A stretch of 7,528 bases of DNA, from assembly GCA_003023665.1 (NCBI GenBank), contig PXYR01000081.1, positions 1-7,528 of the forward strand, given 5' to 3'. The notes below the pieces were generated by a model. The model had not been told where the DNA came from. It ran no database searches and saw only the letters and a program-made list of their open reading frames with translations. The position numbers and the translations under genes were made by a program. Positions 1 through 5,871 of the stretch are shown here, in pieces (the first letter of the stretch is position 1; the number at the start of each line of letters is the position of its first letter). The DNA comes from Bacteroidota bacterium (GTDB lineage: Bacteria; Bacteroidota; Bacteroidia; Flavobacteriales; Schleiferiaceae).

Positions 1-888
1 ACCTCTAGTCCGCCTTTAGAAAACATAGAGTTTGAAATTAGAGGAAAAAAATTGAGTTTGAACTGGAATCCACAACAGCTTCTAGAAGAAACAACCTACA
101 GAATCTCTTTGGGCGATGAAATCGGTGATTTAAATGAGAACAATAGGATTCAAAACCTCGAATTTGTTTGGAGCACGGGCAGCTCCATTGACAGCATGCA
201 AATCAACGGCCATGTAAATCTTAAAGGAGAAGGTGCTTTTGAACAGTTATCCATTTGGTTATTGCCTAATCGTTCAGATTCAGTGCATAACCCAATGTTC
301 AGTGCTGCTCCTAACAAAGAAGGCTACTTCACCCTAAAATATCTGCCGGTCGATACCTTTGACCTTTTTGTGTTTCAGGATTTGAACTTTGATAAGGTAT
401 GGAATCAGGAAAATGAAAGCTTCGGGTTTTTGAAAGAGGTTCCTTCAGAAATAGACTCCCAAATTGTAGAAGTACATTATATGACAGAAAAGTTTGTCAT
501 GCCTGAACTAGATACCTTGGCAGTAGATTCTGTGCATCTGTTTCTAGACAGCGCTGCAGAAAATATGCTGGGTTTAGTTAGTTATATTTTACCACCGTCT
601 GCTAGTAATGTCAAAATATTTGCCCTAAATGGGATAATTGAACTCATTGACCTTAGCATCAAAGCAGGAAGCGATACGACCTACACTGAGTATCAAAGGT
701 GTTTACCCGGTAAATATGAGGTATTTGGATATATAGACGAGAATAATAATGGAAAATGGGACGGCCCTTCGTGGGAATTAAATTTTCCAGGGGAACAACT
801 TATTTCGGGACAATCCTTTGAGGTAAAGGCCAACTGGGAATTAGACCAACCCATCAACTATGATAATTCTATCAAAGATGAAGAGTAA
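1..888 (+). CDS. Ig-like domain envelope protein, C-terminal part (5' end off window)
   Basis: The reading frame is open from base 1 to the TAA at 886-888, giving 295 residues with no start in the window. A TTG at 52 lies inside a conserved domain (IRGKKLSLNW continues across it), so it is not the start. The first 70 or so residues resemble the end of a bacterial Ig-like (SbsA-type, Big_5-like) domain: a LLEETTYRISLG strand pair, then a DLNENN turn and FVWSTG. A second beta-rich unit follows (INGHVNL, then GYFTLKYLPVDTFDLFVFQD, about residues 68-130), like a carboxypeptidase-regulatory or prealbumin-like fold. The C-terminus has PGKYEVFGYIDENNNGKWD and VKANWELD, a pattern I associate with the C-terminal end of Bacteroidota Ig-like proteins, which often start with a lipoprotein signal (not visible here). 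Probably an exported, surface or periplasmic structural protein; no catalytic motif is visible. The family assignment is from recalled pattern; the precise role is unknown. It overlaps the next gene by 11 bases, suggesting co-transcription. Confidence 0.85.
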   Translation, partial: TSSPPLENIEFEIRGKKLSLNWNPQQLLEETTYRISLGDEIGDLNENNRIQNLEFVWSTGSSIDSMQINGHVNLKGEGAFEQLSIWLLPNRSDSVHNPMFSAAPNKEGYFTLKYLPVDTFDLFVFQDLNFDKVWNQENESFGFLKEVPSEIDSQIVEVHYMTEKFVMPELDTLAVDSVHLFLDSAAENMLGLVSYILPPSASNVKIFALNGIIELIDLSIKAGSDTTYTEYQRCLPGKYEVFGYIDENNNGKWDGPSWELNFPGEQLISGQSFEVKANWELDQPINYDNSIKDEE

Positions 889-2152
889 ACTATTAGCTGC
901 ACTTCTTCTTGTTTCCATGAACGCGGCTGCACAAGGAAGTTATATTAGCAGACTATGGAATACCAAGAGTTATGATAAAATCATTGAACTCGCGTCAAAA
1001 AGCGAAACTCTTAGTGGGCGCGACAATATGATTATTGGCCGGGCATTTATGGCAACTAGCCCTTCACAACCTCAGCAAGCCCTCATTCATTATGATTTAG
1101 CCGTTCAAAAGAGAATGAACAGCGAAGACCTGTACTTTTTTCGTTCACAAGCACTTTATGAATTAAAGCGGCTAGATGCGGCTTTAGCAGATTTGGAGAA
1201 ATGTCTTGAATTTAGGAAAGACCATCAAAAGTACTTGCTTTTTAAGGCCGCCATCGAGTATGAAAAAGGCGACATCAATGCGGCGTATAAAAGCTATTTC
1301 ACTATATCTGAACTTTACGACAAACAAACTCCTTTTTATATGCTCGCTGTAATCTCTTTGCAACGAGAAAATTATTACAAAGCAAGAGAATGGATAGATG
1401 CTAATGTTCTTCGATTTGAAAACGGTAAGGACTTTTGGAGAATGACCTCGGAACAGCAAGTTGAATTGGAATGGAGAATTTTCAAAGACCATGAAAAAGC
1501 GCTCAAATCTCAAGAACGCCTTTTGACTTACTTTCCAGATAACGCCTCCTATTTAATCAATCGCGTTTGCTTGAACCGAATATTACATAAAGATAGCACG
1601 GGAGTTTGGGCAGAAAATGATTTACTTAAAAGATATAACGAGAACAACTTGCCCATTGAATATTACAAAAAAGGGAGTATAAAAGTTGGAGAATATGTGA
1701 GAGATCGAGGTGTGGTAGAAGATTACCTAACCTTCCGTCCTGCACTTTTCGAAAACACCAAATACGCCCGATTCTATATTAGCGAATCCGGCGCTATAGT
1801 CGGTAAGCATTGGGCAGGTTTGAAGGATCACCCTCAAGACAGCACCCAGAAAATTTGGGACTTTCACCGCGGCGATGCCCGCTATGCAATTCCTGCTTCC
1901 GACACCTCATACCTTGGATTCACAGACCTCTTCGAAGCCCCAGACAGCATACTTGTTAGCTACGATGATTTCTTCATCCTTCAAATTGATAGCAACGCGG
2001 TCGACAGTATTGAAATTTCTGTTCCTGAAATGCTCAAAGAAGCACCAATGGAACCGGAAATAATGCCCTTTGAAGGTATCCCAATGGAGGACCCTATGGA
2101 AATCCCTGAACAGATTGAGCCTCCGGATTCTACCAGTATTCGTGAAGAATAA
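878..2152 (+). CDS. Secreted TPR-repeat protein with acidic Pro/Met/Glu-rich tail
   Basis: The product has 424 residues from ATG 878. An upstream ATG at 860 would add six residues, but 878 is preferred because it gives a clean signal peptide: a Lys-containing start (MKSK), hydrophobic LLAALLLVS, then AAAQG near residues 16-20. About residues 28-240 are helical, with degenerate tetratricopeptide repeats. The clearest is 85-118 (LYFFRSQALYELKRLDAALA, then DLEKCLEF), followed by 119-150 and 153-180. Residues 265-380 form a different, possibly beta-rich region (FRPALFENTKYARFYISESG) that I do not recognise. Residues 383-424 are low-complexity and acidic, with recurring PME, PEI and PED elements. 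No catalytic motif is visible. TPRs usually mediate protein-protein contacts, so an envelope scaffold or assembly role is plausible but inferred. There is no Shine-Dalgarno site. The gene starts within the end of the preceding Ig-like gene and ends 6 bases before the convergent SCO gene. Confidence 0.85.
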   Translation: MKSKLLAALLLVSMNAAAQGSYISRLWNTKSYDKIIELASKSETLSGRDNMIIGRAFMATSPSQPQQALIHYDLAVQKRMNSEDLYFFRSQALYELKRLDAALADLEKCLEFRKDHQKYLLFKAAIEYEKGDINAAYKSYFTISELYDKQTPFYMLAVISLQRENYYKAREWIDANVLRFENGKDFWRMTSEQQVELEWRIFKDHEKALKSQERLLTYFPDNASYLINRVCLNRILHKDSTGVWAENDLLKRYNENNLPIEYYKKGSIKVGEYVRDRGVVEDYLTFRPALFENTKYARFYISESGAIVGKHWAGLKDHPQDSTQKIWDFHRGDARYAIPASDTSYLGFTDLFEAPDSILVSYDDFFILQIDSNAVDSIEISVPEMLKEAPMEPEIMPFEGIPMEDPMEIPEQIEPPDSTSIREE

Positions 2153-2158
2153 ATCTCC

Positions 2159-2836
2159 TTATTTGCGGTCGAGCAAAATTTTAATGTCCCCGATTAATCG
2201 GTCAGTATCTAGGTCGCTTGTTCCGTCGTAGAAGCCACGAATACGCTTCTTTTCGTCCACTAAAATCAAATTTTCTGTGTGAATGAAATCGTGTTCATCA
2301 AAGCTAGTCCCCTGCTCCATAACCGCAAAGTATTCCCTGCGCGCCATTCGGTACAACTCCCGCTTCTCACCAGTCAACAAGTGCCATTTCCCCTTGATGG
2401 CGCCCATACGCTGCCCGTACTCGTACATCACTTCAACGGTGTCTATTTCGGGCATCACGGTATGACTCACAAGATTAAAACGATCTTCTGATTGGTACGT
2501 CTCCTGTATGCGCTGAAAGTTCTTGCCCATATCAATGCAGATGGTTGGACACGTTGTAAAAAAGAAATCCGCCACATAAATTTTATCCTCAAGAAGAGAT
2601 GAATCTACTCTTGTTCCCCACTGATCGATTAATTCAAAATTGCCAATGCGGTGTCCTCTACCCACTCGCTCTAAATCATCATCCACCACTGAGGCATTCA
2701 AATCTGCTGGATTATATATGGGCAATACACGCTTAGGTTTCAATATTTTAAATGCTGCTGTGGAGCCAACAATGAAAACTAAAATAAGTACACCTATTTT
2801 CAACCATTCCGAAGGTCTGAGGTTTATCTTTAACAT
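2159..2836 (-). CDS. SCO1/SenC-family copper/thiol-redox protein, membrane-anchored
   Basis: The product has 225 residues, the usual size for the family. One N-terminal membrane segment (about residues 12-30, WLKIGVLILVFIVGSTAAF) acts as anchor, leaving a thioredoxin-like domain outside the cytoplasmic membrane. The metal/thiol site is visible: FFFTTCPTIC carries C96 and C100 in CxxxC spacing, and H186 in DFIHTENLILVD is the expected third copper ligand. SHTVMPEIDTVEVMYEYGQR and KWHLLTGEKRELY also match the family. SCO proteins deliver copper to, or reduce, the CuA centre of cytochrome c oxidase; some act in nitrous oxide reductase assembly or thiol redox balance instead. Ile101 replaces the proline that normally follows the second cysteine. 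The start ATG is 18 bases from the start of the divergent cytochrome c gene, supporting a shared respiratory role. The 3' end faces the TPR gene across 6 bases. Family assignment is firm; the actual client is inferred. Confidence 0.95.
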   Translation of the reverse strand: MLKINLRPSEWLKIGVLILVFIVGSTAAFKILKPKRVLPIYNPADLNASVVDDDLERVGRGHRIGNFELIDQWGTRVDSSLLEDKIYVADFFFTTCPTICIDMGKNFQRIQETYQSEDRFNLVSHTVMPEIDTVEVMYEYGQRMGAIKGKWHLLTGEKRELYRMARREYFAVMEQGTSFDEHDFIHTENLILVDEKKRIRGFYDGTSDLDTDRLIGDIKILLDRK

Positions 2837-2840
2837 AGTA

Positions 2841-2848
2841 CAAAATTA
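2841..2848 (-). promoter_or_regulatory. Candidate Bacteroidota -7 promoter element for the SCO gene
   Basis: Read on the minus strand, these bases are TAATTTTG, an exact match to the TAnnTTTG -7 consensus known for the primary sigma factor of Bacteroidota. It lies four bases before the SCO start codon, so transcription would begin at or next to the ATG, giving an almost leaderless mRNA. The match to a -33 element is poor: the nearest upstream TTTG (2863-2866 on the minus strand) is only 14 bases away, shorter than the usual spacing. In A+T-rich DNA an eight-base match of this kind can occur by chance. Confidence 0.3.
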
Positions 2849-2854
2849 CGGCAG

Positions 2855-3253
2855 ATGAATTCCAAATCCACCTCTTTATACCACGCTTTTACGAGCATTT
2901 TGTTCGCGGTTTTCTTAGTTAGTTGCTCCTCAAATTCTGAAGCTACTTTAAATGCTCCCGAAAATCATTCATCTGTTAAAGCTGAAAAGTCTTCAATCCC
3001 TGAGGAAATTAAAGATGTACTTTCTAAAAGCACCTGTTTAGGCTGTCACAAAATGAAAACCAAATTGATTGGACCTTCTTATTCAGAAATAGCAACAAGA
3101 GGATATAGTGAAGAGGAAATCATTGAACTCATCAAGAATCCTGATCCAAAAAATTGGCCGGATTATCCACCAATGGCGCCAATAACATGGGTTGCTGAAA
3201 AAGAATTAGCTACTATTGCATCCTGGATCAAAAGCTTGGAAAACGCAGAATAA
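2855..3253 (+). CDS. Monoheme cytochrome c lipoprotein
   Basis: The product has 132 residues. The N-terminus is a lipoprotein signal: a hydrophobic stretch (about residues 11-23, AFTSILFAVFLVS) ending in the lipobox LVSC, so C24 would be lipidated. A polar linker of some 25 residues follows. The heme-binding motif CLGCH lies at 61-65, covalently attaching heme c through C61 and C64, with H65 as proximal ligand. LIGPSYSEIA after it and YPPMAPI (M107 as likely distal ligand) are typical of small class I (c551/c552-like) cytochromes. The C-terminal ELATIASWIKSLE helix is the usual final helix of the fold. It probably shuttles electrons at the membrane surface to an oxidase or another terminal reductase. 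It is divergent from the SCO gene (18 bases apart) and followed at 10 bases by the ABC-F gene. No Shine-Dalgarno site is seen; ATG 2855 is chosen because it gives the complete signal. Confidence 0.93.
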   Translation: MNSKSTSLYHAFTSILFAVFLVSCSSNSEATLNAPENHSSVKAEKSSIPEEIKDVLSKSTCLGCHKMKTKLIGPSYSEIATRGYSEEEIIELIKNPDPKNWPDYPPMAPITWVAEKELATIASWIKSLENAE

Positions 3254-3263
3254 GAGCAACAAT

Positions 3264-5135
3264 TTGGACGCAAAGAATTTACTTTCAGTACATAAAATAA
3301 GCAAGTCATACGGTATTAAAACCTTGTACCAGGACATCACCTTTGGAATACACGAGGGGGAGAAAATCGCAATTGTGGCCAAAAATGGAGCTGGAAAAAG
3401 TACGCTCATGAATACGCTTATGGACCCTGCAATAGCTGATTCTGGTGAAGTTACTTTTCGTAAGGGTATAAAAATTAGGTACCTGAATCAACAGCCTTCG
3501 TTCAAAGACGACCTCACCGTTCGCGAAATACTATATCAAAGTGACCATCCCGGCCTAGAGGCTTTACGCGAATATGAAAAGATTATGTCCTCTGGAGACC
3601 ATCAAGAATTGCAAAAAGCTTTGGATAAAGTTGAAGCGACAGGAGGCTGGAACCTAGAAGGTAGGATACAGGAAATGCACGGCCGCATGAGTTTACCGGA
3701 TATGGAGCGAACTGTAAATAATTTTTCCGGTGGTGAAATCAAGCGTTTGGCGATGGCCCAGTTGTTCATAGAGGAGCCTGATTTGATTCTAATGGATGAG
3801 CCTACCAATCATTTAGATTTAGACATCATTGAATGGTTGGAGGAGTATCTCATCAATTACAAAGGAGCACTCTTAATGATTACTCATGACAGGTACTTTC
3901 TAGAGCGCATATGCGGAACCATTTATGAATTAGAAAACCTAAAATTCTACAAGTACGAAGGGAATTACAGCTACTATTTAGAACAAAAAGAAGCTCGTGA
4001 AGCAAATGAGGCAGCTCACAGACATAAAACCAAACAACTCTTTAAAAAAGAATTGGAATGGATGAGGAGAACCCCAAGTGCTCGCACTGGTAAGGCCAAA
4101 GACAGGATCGATCGATTCCAACAGGTTAAGAAAGAAGCCAAAAAACGTGTAGAAAACAATGAGGTTACACTGGAACTTAACGCACAACGATTAGGAGGAA
4201 AGATTTTAGAGCTTCACAAAGTTGCCAAAAGCTTTCCAGACAAATTATTGATTGAGCAGTTCAATTATATTTTCAAGCGAGGTGAACGTGTAGGAATTGT
4301 TGGTCCAAACGGTAGTGGAAAGTCAACTCTTCTTAAACTTATCATGGGCGAATTAGCTCCGGATAAAGGAAAAATAATCACAGGAGACACTGTATTATTT
4401 GGACATTATACTCAAGAAGGAATCATCAGTAAAGACGACTTAAAAGTTATTGAGGTTGTACAAGAAATAGGCGAGTATATTACTTTGAAAAAGGGACAAA
4501 AATTAACCGCATCACAGCTCTGTGAACGATTTCTTTTTGACGGTCATCAACAGTATGCCTATGTAAGCACGCTTAGCGGTGGAGAGCGTAGAAGATTATT
4601 TCTATTAACCATCCTTATGAAGAATCCCAACTTTCTAATTCTTGATGAGCCTACTAATGATTTAGATATTCTAACTCTTCAAGCGCTTGAAAGCTTCCTA
4701 GAAGAATATTCGGGTTGTTTGTTGGTAGTAAGTCATGACCGGTATTTCTTGGATAAACTTTGCGATCACTTGTTCATTTTTGAGGGCGGTGGACGCATTA
4801 AAGATTTTAACGGTCGCTATTACGAATGGAGAGAACAGAAAAAGAAACTTGACGCTATACGCACCACCGTATTCAAAGAGGAACAGATTGAAGCGCCTAA
4901 ACAAGAAAAGGTGAAAACCAAACTTAGTTTCATGGAAAAGCGAGAGTGGGAAGAACTGCCCAATGAAATTGCTGCGCTAGAGAAACGGAGAGATGAACTA
5001 CAAGCAATATTCCAATCCTCTGAACAAGATCCTCAAGAAATAGAATCTGCAGCGGCTGAAATTAAGATTGTTTTAGCCACTCTTGATGAAAAAGAAATGA
5101 GGTGGCTTGAACTCAGCGAGTTTGATTATGAATAA
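3264..5135 (+). CDS. uup: ABC-F family ATPase, Uup-like (no transmembrane domain)
   Basis: Two ABC ATPase domains in one soluble chain of 623 residues, with no membrane segment. First domain: Walker A AKNGAGKS at 39-46, signature FSGGE at 154-158, Walker B ILMDEP at 175-180, H-loop His208. A charged linker (about 224-310) corresponds to the ABC-F interdomain linker that reaches into the ribosome. Second domain: Walker A GPNGSGKS at 347-354, signature LSGGE at 437-441, Walker B LILDEP at 458-463, His491. Residues 552-623 form a charged C-terminal coiled coil (KLSFMEKREWEELPNEI), the Uup-type C-terminal domain, which separates it from EttA. ABC-F proteins bind the ribosomal E site; E. coli Uup is also linked to suppression of transposon excision and to DNA junction binding. 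Start: the frame is open from TTG 3216 inside the cytochrome gene, but family similarity begins at NLLSVHKISKSYG. TTG 3264, with a weak AAGAG at 3252-3256, is the only sensible start outside that gene and leaves a 10-base gap. Confidence 0.9.
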   Translation: MDAKNLLSVHKISKSYGIKTLYQDITFGIHEGEKIAIVAKNGAGKSTLMNTLMDPAIADSGEVTFRKGIKIRYLNQQPSFKDDLTVREILYQSDHPGLEALREYEKIMSSGDHQELQKALDKVEATGGWNLEGRIQEMHGRMSLPDMERTVNNFSGGEIKRLAMAQLFIEEPDLILMDEPTNHLDLDIIEWLEEYLINYKGALLMITHDRYFLERICGTIYELENLKFYKYEGNYSYYLEQKEAREANEAAHRHKTKQLFKKELEWMRRTPSARTGKAKDRIDRFQQVKKEAKKRVENNEVTLELNAQRLGGKILELHKVAKSFPDKLLIEQFNYIFKRGERVGIVGPNGSGKSTLLKLIMGELAPDKGKIITGDTVLFGHYTQEGIISKDDLKVIEVVQEIGEYITLKKGQKLTASQLCERFLFDGHQQYAYVSTLSGGERRRLFLLTILMKNPNFLILDEPTNDLDILTLQALESFLEEYSGCLLVVSHDRYFLDKLCDHLFIFEGGGRIKDFNGRYYEWREQKKKLDAIRTTVFKEEQIEAPKQEKVKTKLSFMEKREWEELPNEIAALEKRRDELQAIFQSSEQDPQEIESAAAEIKIVLATLDEKEMRWLELSEFDYE

Positions 5136-5140
5136 CTATT

Positions 5141-5164
5141 TTTAGGTTTCCTAACCAACCTAAA
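5141..5164 (+). repeat. Inverted repeat with alternative hairpins in the uup-ABC gap
   Basis: TTTAGGT at 5141-5147 is perfectly complementary to ACCTAAA at 5158-5164, a 7-bp stem with a 10-base loop. The same left arm can instead form a compact hairpin with the loop: TTAGG (5142-5146) pairs with CCTAA (5150-5154) across three T bases. The two structures exclude each other. There is no T-run after the second arm, so it does not look like a Rho-independent terminator. The repeat ends eight bases before the ATG of the next gene. It may affect expression between the two ABC genes, or be chance in a short gap. Confidence 0.45.
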
Positions 5165-5172
5165 GAACCCAT

Positions 5173-5865
5173 ATGCCAACCACAGACGCCATACTTCAAT
5201 TGCGCGGAATCACGCGGGATTTTAAATTAGGTTCTCAAACCGTTCATGTCCTAAAAGGAATTGATCTAGATATTGGGAAAAACGAATACGTTGCTTTGAT
5301 GGGGCCTTCCGGTTCAGGAAAGTCTACCCTCATGAATTTGTTAGGTTGTTTGGATACTCCTACAAGCGGAAACTATGAATTAAATGGCACAGATGTAAGT
5401 TCTCTCAATGATAACGCCTTAGCTGAAATTCGAAACTCGGAAATAGGTTTCGTCTTTCAAACATTCAATCTACTGCCGCGTTCTACCGCCTTGGAAAATG
5501 TAGCTTTACCCTTGGTGTATGCAGGTCTTAGTAAAGAGGAGCGCCTGGCACGAGCTGCTGAAGTATTGGACCAAGTTGGACTTTCTGACCGCATGGATCA
5601 CCGGCCAAACCAATTGTCAGGAGGTCAAAGACAGCGGGTGGCAGTCGCTAGAGCATTAGTCAATAGACCCGCTTTAATATTAGCCGACGAACCTACAGGG
5701 AATTTAGATTCAAAAACTTCCTTGGAAATAATGAAGCTTTTCGATGAAATACAAGCGGCAGGAAATACAGTTATATTGGTAACACATGAGGAGGATATTG
5801 CCCAGTATGCCAAACGTGTAATTCGATTAGTAGACGGTAATATACATTCAGATACAACTAAATAA
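5173..5865 (+). CDS. ABC transporter ATP-binding protein, LolD/MacB type
   Basis: A single ABC ATPase domain of 230 residues, a complete subunit of normal length. All motifs are present: Walker A GPSGSGKST at 44-52, Q-loop Gln96 in FVFQTFNLLPRSTALENV, signature LSGGQ at 148-152, Walker B LILADEP at 168-174 with catalytic Glu173, D-loop GNLDS, and H-loop His205. FQTFNLLPRSTALENVALPL and the DEPTGNLDSKTS block place it in the LolD/MacB/FtsE-like group, which pairs with FtsX-type permeases. Those systems extract lipoproteins from the inner membrane or drive efflux and envelope processes by mechanotransmission rather than import. No permease gene lies next to it, so the partner must be elsewhere and the substrate cannot be named. 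ATG 5173 has no clear Shine-Dalgarno site. The gene lies 37 bases after uup and 6 bases before the peptidase gene, and is probably co-transcribed with the latter. Confidence 0.93.
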   Translation: MPTTDAILQLRGITRDFKLGSQTVHVLKGIDLDIGKNEYVALMGPSGSGKSTLMNLLGCLDTPTSGNYELNGTDVSSLNDNALAEIRNSEIGFVFQTFNLLPRSTALENVALPLVYAGLSKEERLARAAEVLDQVGLSDRMDHRPNQLSGGQRQRVAVARALVNRPALILADEPTGNLDSKTSLEIMKLFDEIQAAGNTVILVTHEEDIAQYAKRVIRLVDGNIHSDTTK

Positions 5866-5871
5866 TCCTAA

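Noticed and set aside
52..54. TTG 52 as the start of the Ig-like gene.
   Set aside because: The frame is open to base 1 and the upstream residues continue the Ig-like domain pattern, so the gene is truncated by the window edge.
860..862. ATG 860 as the start of the TPR gene.
   Set aside because: It adds MIILSK before a complete signal peptide beginning at ATG 878 and increases the overlap with the preceding gene. It remains possible, since neither site has a Shine-Dalgarno sequence.
1184..1513. A 109-residue open frame on the minus strand inside the TPR gene.
   Set aside because: It is antisense to a well-supported gene, has no recognisable domain, and its Phe/Ser-rich composition is what reverse-complement reading of Glu/Lys-rich TPR codons gives.
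2148..2163. Possible shared terminator between the convergent TPR and SCO genes (AATAA, six bases, TTATT).
   Set aside because: The stem is only five A/T pairs, overlaps both stop codons and has no G+C core, so it would not be stable. I see no real terminator here.
2279..2491. Open frames on the plus strand within the SCO gene (including 2283-2465 and 2640-2858).
   Set aside because: They are antisense shadows of a protein with clear SCO motifs and show no family similarity or start context.
3378..3401. Alanine instead of glycine at the first Walker A position of the ABC-F first domain (AKNGAGKS).
   Set aside because: The essential GxGKS core is intact, and as far as I recall this variant is common in Bacteroidota Uup-like proteins, so it does not suggest a dead ATPase site.
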